DNA of 21,286 nt from CAZJDM01 sp964544765 (GTDB taxonomy: Bacteria > Bdellovibrionota_B > Oligoflexia > CAYFLR01): the NCBI GenBank assembly GCA_964544765.1, contig CAZJDM010000072.1:1-21286 (forward strand), in the 5' to 3' direction. The position numbers were made by a program, and so were the translations under genes. The notes under the pieces are model-generated. The model was given only the letters and a program-made list of their open reading frames with translations, made no database searches and was not told the origin of the DNA. Below, piece by piece: positions 7,965 through 15,905 of this stretch. Positions within the stretch are counted from its first letter, which is position 1. The number at the start of each line of letters is the position of its first letter.

Positions 7965-8697
7965 GGTGTGTTCCTCCATCAACGAATAAGATCTGACCAG
8001 TAATATAATCGTTGTCAATTAAATGAAATAAGGAAGATATAATATGTTCTGTCTGTCCTACCTTTTGTATAGGTACTTTGGAAAGATGCTTTTCCATATC
8101 ATAATTTGCTCTTTGGGTTTTAGGTAGGTAGGAAGGAGGTAAAATTGGTCCTGGCGCAATTGCGTTTACTCTGATAGTAGGAGCGATATGTTTAGCGGTT
8201 ATTAAAGTCAGTTCCTTAAGCATTTTTTTTGATAATTGATAACTAAAAAAGGAGGTATTGTTGTTGTGATAATTAGCATCTAACATATTAATAATATGTC
8301 CTTGGGAACAATTAAGGGCAAATTGCTTGGTTAGAAAGTAGGGGGCGAAAAAATTCACATTTAGGGTTTTCTGAAAGAAAGGATCTTTCTCTTCTAGCAT
8401 TTTAGAAGGTTGAAACATGGAAGCATTATTAATTAATAGAGATAGATCAGGAAAAGATTTAAAAACTTTAGAAATAAGAGTATCGGTTTGTTTATAAGAT
8501 GATAAGTCACAACGAAAAATCTTACATTGGACACCTAGTTGTAAAATGCTTTTTTGAAGCAGTTCGGCTTGTTTTTGTGATTGATTACAGTGTAACGCGA
8601 TATTAAACCCTTTTTTAGCTAAAGCCAAACAAATGTCCTTGCCAATGCGTTGGGCACCTCCGGTTACTAGTGCTGTTCCTGGTGTTTTGGGGATCAT
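7957..8697 (-). CDS. folM: FolM/PTR1-type pteridine reductase (short-chain dehydrogenase)
   Basis: A 246-residue NADPH-dependent short-chain reductase. The nucleotide motif is TGGAQRIG (12-19), with Arg where ordinary members have Gly, which marks the PTR1/FolM group. LHCNQS (35-40) parallels the NADPH-recognition loop of trypanosomatid PTR1. NNAS is at 90-93. The catalytic set is Asp140 (NMLDA, as in PTR1, in place of Ser), Tyr153 and Lys157 (YQLSK). VNAIAPGPI and the final FVDGGTHLG complete the fold. FolM reduces dihydromonapterin and, weakly, dihydrofolate, so it may make tetrahydromonapterin or help in place of FolA. It shares the 4-base ATGA overlap with folE, implying translational coupling. 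A broader SDR role cannot be excluded, but the operon supports a pterin role. Confidence 0.85.
   Translation of the reverse strand: MIPKTPGTALVTGGAQRIGKDICLALAKKGFNIALHCNQSQKQAELLQKSILQLGVQCKIFRCDLSSYKQTDTLISKVFKSFPDLSLLINNASMFQPSKMLEEKDPFFQKTLNVNFFAPYFLTKQFALNCSQGHIINMLDANYHNNNTSFFSYQLSKKMLKELTLITAKHIAPTIRVNAIAPGPILPPSYLPKTQRANYDMEKHLSKVPIQKVGQTEHIISSLFHLIDNDYITGQILFVDGGTHLG
7973..7977 (-). promoter_or_regulatory. Ribosome binding site that decides the folX start
   Basis: GGAGG, inside the last codons of folM, lies 8 bases before TTG 7964. It falls after the alternative ATG 7979, so it can serve only the TTG start. Confidence 0.6.
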
Positions 8698-9236
8698 GAT
8701 TTAATCAATTCTAGAAATTCTGCTCTAGTAGTACTTTCTTTTCGAAAAGAACCTAACATAACAGACGTAGACATAACAGAGTTTTGTTTTTCTACTCCTC
8801 TCATCATCATACATAAATGCTGGGCCTCAATAATAACTCCAACACCTTCAGCGTTTGTACTTTCGATTATGGTTTGGGCAATTTGTTTGGTTAGGTTTTC
8901 TTGAATTTGGAGTCGACGAGCAAATAGATCAACTATTCGAGCTACTTTGGATAGCCCTAGAATCTTACCTTGAGGAATGTATCCAATATGGCACTTACCT
9001 ATAAATGGTAGTAGATGATGTTCGCAAAGTGAATATAGTTCGATGTTTTTTACTACAATCATTTCATCTGAATCAGATTGAAAGACAGCGTTGTTAATAA
9101 TACTCTCTAAATCTTGTTTATATCCACGGGTTAGATATTGAAATGCTTTGGCAGCTCTTTGGGGTGTTTTAAGCAACCCTTCCCGATCAAGATTTTCTCC
9201 AATACTTGAAATTAACTCACGAAATATGTTTTCCAT
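8694..9236 (-). CDS. folE: GTP cyclohydrolase I
   Basis: FolE opens the guanine ring of GTP to give 7,8-dihydroneopterin triphosphate, the first pterin of the folate and monapterin routes. The 180 residues span the whole catalytic domain (E. coli 222). The zinc ligands are in place: CEHH at 71-74 and Cys142 in LCMMMRGV. LPFIGKCHIGYIP, LGLSKVARIVDLFARRLQ and the C-terminal SVMSTSVMLGSFR are classic for type I (not FolE2). It is the first gene of a four-gene minus-strand operon and ends in the ATGA overlap with folM. The site before ATG 9236 is weak (AGGGCG). Confidence 0.96.
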   Translation of the reverse strand: MENIFRELISSIGENLDREGLLKTPQRAAKAFQYLTRGYKQDLESIINNAVFQSDSDEMIVVKNIELYSLCEHHLLPFIGKCHIGYIPQGKILGLSKVARIVDLFARRLQIQENLTKQIAQTIIESTNAEGVGVIIEAQHLCMMMRGVEKQNSVMSTSVMLGSFRKESTTRAEFLELIKS

Positions 9237-9301
9237 TTTTTATCGCCCTAATACGGTTCTCATAACAATCCGTCAAAGGAAGTACCAATATTTTGTAAAA
9301 T

Positions 9302-9330
9302 ATTCAATATCTATTTGAAGGTAATCTCAA
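9302..9330 (-). promoter_or_regulatory. Possible promoter of the folE operon
   Basis: On the minus strand TTGAGA (9325-9330), a 17-base spacer and TTGAAT (9302-9307) would start RNA about 60 bases before folE. Both boxes are imperfect (the -10 is 4/6). A TATTAT further upstream (about 9352) has no good partner. Tentative. Confidence 0.3.
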
Positions 9331-9428
9331 AATAAATTTAGTTTTTAGTTATAATATGTGAAGACAATAAAGCTAAAGGGATGTGTGGTTTAGGCCACCT
9401 AGTATTTAATTGTTGATATGTTAATACG

Positions 9429-9884
9429 TTAAAATGTTCCTTGAATCAAATTAGCGTGATAAAAACGATTCTTTGAGGATGAGGAGGGATCTTCGTTGGG
9501 TAGATACCCGGTACTAATAAAAGGAACTTTTACGGATAGATCATTATGCGCAATGTTAATTAGTGCAGGTATTGATGTTGCTTTTTCGACAACAAATAAA
9601 GGCCCAAATGATAAATAGGTACCTAGAGCTGTTCCACTAAAGAAACCAACAGATGCTCCAATGCCGATCCAACGCATATTTTTCTTAGGATGTCTGGAAG
9701 ACATAAACATAGCGGCTGTTCCCATTAGGCCGCCTAATAAGGTTGTATAACCAGCGGTAATAAATATTTCTTTAAATAATTGAGTGGTTTGGACTTCCTC
9801 AGCTTTAATTTGATGACTGAAAGTAAAGCCAAAGATTAATGAAAAAATAGTAAGATAATTTTTTATTGAATGGATTTTTTTCAT
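9429..9884 (-). CDS. Small exported or membrane protein with two Gly-rich helices, unknown
   Basis: I do not recognise this 151-residue protein. Residues 1-28 look like a signal peptide: KK, a hydrophobic stretch and an A-E-E boundary after IKA. Two further hydrophobic segments follow at about 36-61 and 72-94. Both are rich in small residues (GYTTLLGGLMGTAAMF and IGIGASVGFFSGTALGTYL), as in glycine-zipper packing. The polar C-terminus (about 55 residues) ends in a Ser-rich stretch. GAGGTGA, with six bases to ATG 9884, is a strong ribosome site. It has its own promoter and is probably transcribed separately from ligA. It may be an inner- or outer-membrane protein. Confidence 0.6.
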   Translation of the reverse strand: MKKIHSIKNYLTIFSLIFGFTFSHQIKAEEVQTTQLFKEIFITAGYTTLLGGLMGTAAMFMSSRHPKKNMRWIGIGASVGFFSGTALGTYLSFGPLFVVEKATSIPALINIAHNDLSVKVPFISTGYLPNEDPSSSSKNRFYHANLIQGTF

Positions 9885-9962
9885 TTTAAGTCACCTCGTT
9901 GTTATTGCAACTACTGAGTAAGATAGTAAAATTATAAATTTAACCTAATGATTAATAGCTTC

Positions 9963-9992
9963 ATTATAGCTTTACTTATCTATCAGTTGCAA
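9963..9992 (-). promoter_or_regulatory. Promoter of the small membrane protein gene
   Basis: On the minus strand TTGCAA (9987-9992), an 18-base spacer and a perfect TATAAT (9963-9968) sit across the 3' end of ligA. The predicted leader is about 70 bases. Confidence 0.5.
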
Positions 9993-11993
9993 GAAAGATT
10001 TTATATCTAGTATTTGGATTCCTAATTGATTAGCTTTATCGAATTTGGAACCGGGGTTTTCTCCCACTAAAACATAAGAAGTGTTTTTACTAACTGATGC
10101 AGAGACCTTACCTCCTTTTGACACAACTTTTTCGGTAAGTTCTTTGCGTGAAAAATTAGAAAAACTACCTGTAATCACAAATGTGGTTCCTTTAAGAGGT
10201 AAATTAACGTTACTGGTGGATGAAGACTTAAATTGGAGACCTAAATCTCTTAATTTAGTTATTTCGTTTAAGTTTTCTTGGTTTTCAAAAAAGGATATGA
10301 TTCCATGAGCAACCTTAGGGCCAATATCTGGAAGGCCCATTAAATGGTCGAGGTCAGACTTTATTAAATCATCAATTGAAGAAAAAGAGCTAGCCAGAGT
10401 ACGTGCCGTTGATTCTCCTACATGGCGGATACCCAGTGCAAAAAGAGTCTTGGCAAAGGGTAACATTTTACTTTTTTCAATAGCATCGATTAAATTCTGA
10501 GCTGATTTGTCTCCTAATCTTTCTAAACCAGATAAATCAGATGCTTTCAATTGGTAAATATCCGAGAATGAGCTTAACAATTTTTGCTGATATAATAATT
10601 CAATCAATTTATGACCTAAACCCTCTATATTCATGCAGTTTTTAGAAACAAAATGTTTAAAACGTTCAATTAATTGTTTAGGACAATTAATGTTTCCACA
10701 CCTAATAATAGCATCTTCTTGTTCATATATTAGGTCACCATTACATTCTGGGCAGGAAGAGGGAAATTCAAAGGGTGATGTGTTGTCAGGTCTTTTGGAC
10801 AGCACCACTTTTACTACTTTAGGTATAACGTCACCGGCTCTTTGAACAAAAACAGTATCTCCAATTCGAATATCCTTTCTGATAATTTCATCTTTGTTAT
10901 GTAGGGATGCTCTAGTAACAGTAGTTCCACCCACTGAAACCGGTTCAAGAATAGCTACAGGCGTTAAAGCTCCGGTTCTACCTATCTGAATTATAATATC
11001 TTTAATAGATGTTGTGACCTGGTTTCCAGGATATTTATAGGCTATGGCCCATCTGGGGTGATGAGAGATGGATCCCATGGCTTTTTGTTGATCATAATAG
11101 TTGAGTTTAATAACTAAACCGTCAATTTCGAATGGTAGAGATTCTCTTTCTTGTTCAATTTTTTTATAATGTTGGATTATTTCTTCTACTGAAGTAACGG
11201 TTAAGTGAAAAGGATTTACATTAACTCCGATCTCCTTAAGTAGATCCATTGACTCAGAATGGGTAATCAAAGAAAGATCCTTAGCATTGACTAGTTGATA
11301 GGCATAAAAAGTAAGTGGTCTTGATGCGGTAATCTTGGGATCCAGTTGTCTCATGGACCCTGCTGCCGCATTTCTGGGGTTAGCAAAAAGTGGAAGGCCC
11401 TGCTGGGTTCGTGTGTTGTTTAAATCATTAAAATCATTGATTTTAATGATGATTTCTCCTCTGATAACTATTTTATTATTAGTTTTTTTTGAAGGTAAAG
11501 AGGGTAATTTCTTTAGAATGGAGGGTATTGTAAGAGCGTTTAAGGTAATATTCTCTCCTGTAATTCCATCTCCTCTGGTAGATGCTTGGGATAAGGCTCC
11601 GTTTTCATATATTAATTCAATAGCTAATCCATCTAATTTAACTTCAGAGTAGTATTCTAAAAAAAGTAATTGTAATGTTTTAAGATTTCTTTCATGAAAT
11701 CGCTGAACATCCTCTTCTTTAAAAGCATTGCTTAAGCTCAACATAGGAACGTGATGAGTAACTTTTTCAAATTGATTCGATGCATTTCCCCCTACTTCTT
11801 GAGTGGGGGAGTTTTTTTGAATTAATTTAGGGTACTTATTTTCTAAATCTAAAAGCTCAGAGAACAAACGGTCATATTCTTCATCCGAGATTTCGGGATT
11901 ATCTTGGTTATAGTAGAGATTTCTATGATGATTAATTTTCTTGATTAATTCGACCATTTTAGAGGCGATTTCGTTTTCTGGATAGGAAATCAT
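9972..11993 (-). CDS. ligA: NAD+-dependent DNA ligase LigA
   Basis: LigA seals nicks during replication and repair using NAD+. From ATG 11993 the protein has 673 residues, the normal length. AAGGGA (12001-12006) lies 7 bases before this ATG, and the family N-terminus (domain Ia, NLYYNQDNPEISDEEYDRL) begins shortly after it. Upstream in-frame codons to 12074 are therefore not used. The adenylated lysine is about residue 119 (EVKLDG). An OB fold, a four-Cys zinc finger (CPEC...CGNINC), helix-hairpin-helix repeats and a C-terminal BRCT domain (GTTFVITGSFSNFSRKEL) follow. All key parts are intact. It is divergent from rho. Confidence 0.97.
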   Translation of the reverse strand: MISYPENEIASKMVELIKKINHHRNLYYNQDNPEISDEEYDRLFSELLDLENKYPKLIQKNSPTQEVGGNASNQFEKVTHHVPMLSLSNAFKEEDVQRFHERNLKTLQLLFLEYYSEVKLDGLAIELIYENGALSQASTRGDGITGENITLNALTIPSILKKLPSLPSKKTNNKIVIRGEIIIKINDFNDLNNTRTQQGLPLFANPRNAAAGSMRQLDPKITASRPLTFYAYQLVNAKDLSLITHSESMDLLKEIGVNVNPFHLTVTSVEEIIQHYKKIEQERESLPFEIDGLVIKLNYYDQQKAMGSISHHPRWAIAYKYPGNQVTTSIKDIIIQIGRTGALTPVAILEPVSVGGTTVTRASLHNKDEIIRKDIRIGDTVFVQRAGDVIPKVVKVVLSKRPDNTSPFEFPSSCPECNGDLIYEQEDAIIRCGNINCPKQLIERFKHFVSKNCMNIEGLGHKLIELLYQQKLLSSFSDIYQLKASDLSGLERLGDKSAQNLIDAIEKSKMLPFAKTLFALGIRHVGESTARTLASSFSSIDDLIKSDLDHLMGLPDIGPKVAHGIISFFENQENLNEITKLRDLGLQFKSSSTSNVNLPLKGTTFVITGSFSNFSRKELTEKVVSKGGKVSASVSKNTSYVLVGENPGSKFDKANQLGIQILDIKSFLQLIDK

Positions 11994-12077
11994 AATGTTA
12001 TCCCTTGAGATTTGTTGAACCGTTAATAGATTAACAGGAGATATATAAAAAAAATAGCAAAATGTTCCACTCAAATA

Positions 12078-12105
12078 TTGACAAAGGGAAAAAAATTATT
12101 ATTAT
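12078..12105 (+). promoter_or_regulatory. Promoter of the rho operon
   Basis: TTGACA (12078-12083, perfect), a 16-base spacer and TATTAT (12100-12105, 5/6). Start near 12112 would give a leader of about 230 bases before rho, long enough for feedback control. Confidence 0.55.
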
Positions 12106-12161
12106 AGCCAGGAGTCTAGAATTAAGTTTCCGGTTAACCCTATCGTTTGACCTTAGGCTTG

Positions 12162-12186
12162 CTCTCTAAAATCTGAGAGGATTTTT
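12162..12186 (+). terminator. Attenuator-like hairpin in the rho leader
   Basis: CTCTC (12162-12166) pairs with GAGAG (12175-12179) around an 8-base loop, followed by GA and TTTTT (12182-12186). The stem is only 5 bp, so it is a weak intrinsic terminator candidate. It sits 50 bases after the predicted start point and 157 bases before rho. Confidence 0.3.
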
Positions 12187-12343
12187 CAATAAATGGTTAG
12201 GTTTAATTTATAAAAAGATAAAAGAAATAATCTACGTTAATTAAGCTATTATAAAGTAGGCTTTTAACTGGCCAAAATTACGTAATAATTTATTAACTGT
12301 GTTTTTAAGTGAAATTAACTAAAATATTGGAGTTACGCGCTTT

Positions 12344-13594
12344 ATGATGAATCTAAAAGGACTGAAAGAGAAAAGCATCCCAGAATTAAATCAACTGGCC
12401 AAAGAATATAAAATAGAAAATTGTCAAGGGATGAGGAAGCAAGAAGTAATTTTTGCATTATTACAAGCGGAGTCTGAAAAAAATGGTCAAATTTACGGGG
12501 AGGGAGTTTTGGAAACTTTACCTGACGGGTTTGGTTTTTTAAGGGCTCCTGATTATAATTATCTACCAGGTCCAGATGATATATATGTTTCACCATCGCA
12601 AATTAGGCGCTTTAATTTACGAACTGGTGATACGGTTTCTGGGCAAATAAGACCTCCCAAAGATTCTGAGCGTTATTTTGCTTTACTTAAAGTTGAGCAA
12701 ATTAATTATGAGGGTTCAGATAAATCTCAAGAAAAGATAATGTTTGATAACTTAACTCCTTTGTATCCTGATGATAGATTTAATCTTGAATATAATGCAA
12801 ATCAATTCACTACTAGAATTATTGATATTTTGACTCCATTGGGTAAGGGTCAACGATCTTTAATTGTTGCACCTCCTAGAACTGGTAAAACAATGATTCT
12901 TCAAAGTGTCGCCAATGCCATAACTGCAAACAGTCCCGATACTGTTTTGATCGTATTATTGATTGATGAACGTCCTGAAGAAGTAACTGATATGGAAAGA
13001 TCAGTGCGGGGTGAAGTTATTAGTTCTACCTTTGATGAACCTGCACAAAGGCATGTACAAGTCGCTGAAATGGTTATTGAAAGAGCTAAAAGGCTAGTAG
13101 AGCACAAAAAAGACGTAGTAATTTTGTTAGATAGTATTACCAGGTTAGCTAGAGCGTATAACTCAGTTGTTCCTCCCAGTGGCAAAATTTTATCTGGTGG
13201 TGTTGACTCGAATGCTCTACATAAACCCAAACGCTTCTTTGGTGCTGCTAGAAATATTGAAGAGGGAGGAAGCTTAACTATTGTAGCAACCGCCTTGGTT
13301 GACACTGGTTCTAGAATGGACGAAGTTATTTTTGAAGAGTTTAAAGGAACTGGTAATAGTGAATTGCATCTAGATAGAAAATTAGTTGAAAAACGTGTTT
13401 ACCCAGCTATTGATATTAATAAGTCAGCTACTAGAAAAGAAGAGTTATTGTTGGATGTTGATGTTCTGAATCGTGTTTGGATTTTACGAAAACTATTGGC
13501 TCCATTGAATGTAGTAGATGGCATGGAGTTTTTATTAGATAAATTGGATGGAACTAAATCGAATTCAGAGTTTTTTGAATATATGATTAAATAA
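12344..13594 (+). CDS. rho: Transcription termination factor Rho
   Basis: Rho is the hexameric RNA-dependent ATPase that ends many transcripts. The 416-residue length equals that of the standard protein (419 in E. coli). It has an N-terminal helical domain (LNQLAKEYKIENCQGMRKQEVIFALL), a cold-shock-like RNA-binding domain (LPDGFGFLRAPDYNYLPGPD with RFNLRTGDTV), a Walker A PPRTGKT at about 176-182, a Walker B VVILLDS at about 260, and the Q/R-loop region RFFGAARNIEEGGSLTI. GGAG lies 11 bases before ATG 12344; a second ATG follows at once. No insert is seen between the RNA-binding and ATPase domains. First gene of rho-rpmE-prfA-prmC-murA. Confidence 0.97.
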   Translation: MMNLKGLKEKSIPELNQLAKEYKIENCQGMRKQEVIFALLQAESEKNGQIYGEGVLETLPDGFGFLRAPDYNYLPGPDDIYVSPSQIRRFNLRTGDTVSGQIRPPKDSERYFALLKVEQINYEGSDKSQEKIMFDNLTPLYPDDRFNLEYNANQFTTRIIDILTPLGKGQRSLIVAPPRTGKTMILQSVANAITANSPDTVLIVLLIDERPEEVTDMERSVRGEVISSTFDEPAQRHVQVAEMVIERAKRLVEHKKDVVILLDSITRLARAYNSVVPPSGKILSGGVDSNALHKPKRFFGAARNIEEGGSLTIVATALVDTGSRMDEVIFEEFKGTGNSELHLDRKLVEKRVYPAIDINKSATRKEELLLDVDVLNRVWILRKLLAPLNVVDGMEFLLDKLDGTKSNSEFFEYMIK

Positions 13595-13637
13595 TAGTGT
13601 GGCCATGATCTGCAGCTTAAATTAAGTGAGGTATAAA

Positions 13638-13844
13638 GTGAAAAAAAAGATTCATCCCCAATATAAAGATAGTGAAATTTCCTGTGCATGTGGAAATACG
13701 TTAAACACTAAATCTACGGTTGAAAAGGTTCAAGTAGAAATATGTTCTAATTGCCATCCCTTTTATACAGGGAAACAGAAATTTGTTGATACTGCAGGTA
13801 GGATAGAGAAGTTTAAACGTAAATACAAAGTCGAAAAAAAGTAG
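13638..13844 (+). CDS. rpmE: Ribosomal protein bL31 (zinc-binding form)
   Basis: A 68-residue 50S subunit protein. I chose GTG 13638 because GAGG (13628-13631) lies 6 bases before it, and the family begins MKKxIHPxY. The zinc-type Cys set is present (SCACGN and ICSNCHPFYTG), as is the conserved HPFYTGKQKFVDTAGRIEKFKRKY. Such zinc-bound forms are often replaced by zinc-free paralogues when zinc is scarce; no paralogue lies in the window. It follows rho by 43 bases. Confidence 0.95.
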   Translation: MKKKIHPQYKDSEISCACGNTLNTKSTVEKVQVEICSNCHPFYTGKQKFVDTAGRIEKFKRKYKVEKK

Positions 13845-13938
13845 TTTCTATTAGTAACTAAAAGCTACCTCATCTATATTTATAAATTAAAGTTATAATT
13901 TATTATGAATTATGATTATAAATTAAAAATGCCAATTT

Positions 13939-15009
13939 ATGTTTGATCAATTAGAAGGTGTTCTTCGTAAATTTAAAGAAATAGAAGCTAGATTAAGCTC
14001 AGGTGAATTTGAAAATCCACAAGAATTAGCTGAAGTTTCTAAAGAGCATAGTAATCTGCAAAAAGTTGTGGATAAGTACTTGAGATATAAAGATTTATTA
14101 TCAGGTATTAGAGATGCTGAAATTATGCTTAAAGACGAAGATCCTGAGATCAAAGAGATGGCCAAAACAGAGCTAGAAGCCTTAAATGAACAGAAGGAAA
14201 CTATACTAAAAGAATTAGAAATAGCATTAGTTCCTCCTGATCCTAATGATGATAAAAATGTTTATCTTGAAATTAGGGCCGGGACAGGAGGAGATGAGGC
14301 AGCTCTTTTTGTAGCAGAATTGTTTAGGATGTATAGTCGATTTGCTGAAAAACTTGGTTGGTCCACTAAGATAATTTCTTCAAGTGAGTCAGGATTAGGT
14401 GGTTTTAAAGAAATAATCATTCTAATTGAAGGAAAAGGAGTATATAGTCATTTGAAATATGAATGTGGAACCCATCGAGTACAAAGGGTTCCTGTAACAG
14501 AAACTATGGGGCGAGTGCATACTTCGGCTGTTACAGTAGCTGTTTTACCAGAAGTGGGCGATATTGAAATAGAAGTAGATCAAAGTGACCTTAGGATAGA
14601 TGTCTATAGAGCTTCAGGGGCAGGAGGACAACATGTTAACAAAACGGAATCAGCAGTACGTATCACTCATTTGAGTTCAGGAATAGTTGTTCAGTGTCAG
14701 GATTCTCGTTCTCAGACCAAAAATAAAGAAATGGCTATGAAAGTCTTAAAGGCTAGATTATATGAGAAGGAACAAATGGAGCATGATGCCCAGATCAGTC
14801 AAGATCGTAAGACCCAGGTTGGATCTGGAGATAGAAGTGAAAAAATAAGGACTTATAATTTTCCTCAGGGGAGGGTGACTGATCATCGTATTGGTTTGAC
14901 ACTATATAAATTAGAGAATATTGTAAACGGCGAATTGGTTGATATAATTACTCCTCTAAATAATTATTTTCAGGCGGAAAAACTCAAAGCCTTAAAACAA
15001 AACGATTAA
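13939..15009 (+). CDS. prfA: Peptide chain release factor 1
   Basis: RF1 reads UAA and UAG and triggers peptide release. The 356-residue length is standard. The tripeptide discriminator is PVT at 185-187 (RF1 type, not the SPF of RF2), and the catalytic GGQ is at 229-231 (SGAGGQHVNKTESAVR). The N-terminal helical domain and the GTGGDEAALF motif (115-124) are typical. ATG 13939 has no clear Shine-Dalgarno, and 94 bases separate it from rpmE. It is followed 2 bases later by prmC, whose product methylates the GGQ glutamine. Confidence 0.97.
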   Translation: MFDQLEGVLRKFKEIEARLSSGEFENPQELAEVSKEHSNLQKVVDKYLRYKDLLSGIRDAEIMLKDEDPEIKEMAKTELEALNEQKETILKELEIALVPPDPNDDKNVYLEIRAGTGGDEAALFVAELFRMYSRFAEKLGWSTKIISSSESGLGGFKEIIILIEGKGVYSHLKYECGTHRVQRVPVTETMGRVHTSAVTVAVLPEVGDIEIEVDQSDLRIDVYRASGAGGQHVNKTESAVRITHLSSGIVVQCQDSRSQTKNKEMAMKVLKARLYEKEQMEHDAQISQDRKTQVGSGDRSEKIRTYNFPQGRVTDHRIGLTLYKLENIVNGELVDIITPLNNYFQAEKLKALKQND

Positions 15010-15011
15010 TT

Positions 15012-15905
15012 ATGTTTATCGAGATATGGACCATTAAGAAAGTTCTTGCCTGGACGGAAGAGTATTTTTTTAGTCATAAAATTGAAACACCCAGATTAGA
15101 TGCTGAACTGTTATTAAGTCATGTCTTGAAATGTAGTCGAGTGGAGCTATATACTAGGCATGAACAGCCTTTGTCTCTAGACGAACGTAACTGTTTTAAA
15201 GAGCTGGTGAGAAGACGGACTAATCATGAACCAGTAGCATATTTACTTAAAAAAAAGGATTTTTATCAACAATCATTAGTTGTTAATGACACGGTATTAA
15301 TTCCTAGACCAGAGACTGAGTTTTTAGTTGATGATGTTCTACAATGGTGCAAACAAAACCAGCGGTTGGGAAGTACGGTTGATATTATAGAAGTGGGTAC
15401 AGGTAGTGGCAATATAGCTATTGCACTGGGTTTAGAAATACCAGGTGCCAATATAGTGACTATTGAAGTGTGTGATAAAGCTGCCAATATTGCCAGACAG
15501 AATATTAGAACTTATGGTCTTGAAAAACAAGTATCTTTGGTAGTAGATGATTATAAAGAATATTTATTTGGAAAAAGGAATTTGGGACTAAAAAATAGAT
15601 TTGATATTTTTATTTCAAATCCTCCTTATATTGCATTAGATGACAATAATGTTATGGAATCTACCAGGTGTTTCGAGCCACATAAGGCTCTTTTTGCGGG
15701 GCAGGATGGTCTTTCTTTTTATCGAGATTTTGCAGAATTGGCGCCTGATTTATTGAATAATAATGGAGCGTTATTTTTAGAGATTGGTATAGGACAAAAA
15801 GATAAAATTGTTGAAATATTTCAACAGGAAAATAAGATGGAGTTGGAAAAAATAACTAAGGATTATCAAGGAATAGAAAGGGTATTATCATGGATAAGAT
15901 GTTGA
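15012..15905 (+). CDS. prmC: Release factor glutamine N5-methyltransferase PrmC
   Basis: PrmC methylates the Gln of the GGQ motif in release factors (Gln231 of the RF1 here). The protein has 297 residues: an N-terminal helical domain (TPRLDAELLLSHVL), the linker with IPRPETE (97-102), SAM motif I EVGTGSGNIAIAL (127-139) and the amide-binding NPPY (203-206). ATG 15012 follows prfA by 2 bases, which suggests translational coupling, as no separate ribosome site is seen. Its last 16 bases overlap murA. Confidence 0.96.
   Translation: MFIEIWTIKKVLAWTEEYFFSHKIETPRLDAELLLSHVLKCSRVELYTRHEQPLSLDERNCFKELVRRRTNHEPVAYLLKKKDFYQQSLVVNDTVLIPRPETEFLVDDVLQWCKQNQRLGSTVDIIEVGTGSGNIAIALGLEIPGANIVTIEVCDKAANIARQNIRTYGLEKQVSLVVDDYKEYLFGKRNLGLKNRFDIFISNPPYIALDDNNVMESTRCFEPHKALFAGQDGLSFYRDFAELAPDLLNNNGALFLEIGIGQKDKIVEIFQQENKMELEKITKDYQGIERVLSWIRC

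Larger units (their letters stand above)
11994..12343. other. 350-base divergent region between ligA and rho
   Basis: This gap holds the ligA ribosome site (12001-12006), a plus-strand promoter (12078-12105), an attenuator-like hairpin (12162-12186) and an otherwise unassigned AT-rich leader of rho. I see no convincing ligA promoter; TTGAGT on the minus strand near 12075 lacks a good -10. No gene fits. Confidence 0.55.

Noticed and set aside
9385..9398. GTGG-TTTAGG-CCAC hairpin as terminator of the small membrane protein gene
   Set aside because: Only 4 bp of stem and no T-run on the minus strand.
11991..12074. Longer ligA frame starting at TTG 12074
   Set aside because: The extra 27 residues have no family counterpart, and AAGGGA sits at ideal spacing before ATG 11993.
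12901..13305. 134-codon open frame on the minus strand
   Set aside because: It lies wholly inside rho, which is full length and conserved; no independent signals.
13845..13938. GTAG...CTAC hairpin and a TATAAT near 13896 as terminator and promoter between rpmE and prfA
   Set aside because: The hairpin is weak and bulged with no T-run, and the TATAAT has no acceptable -35 partner.
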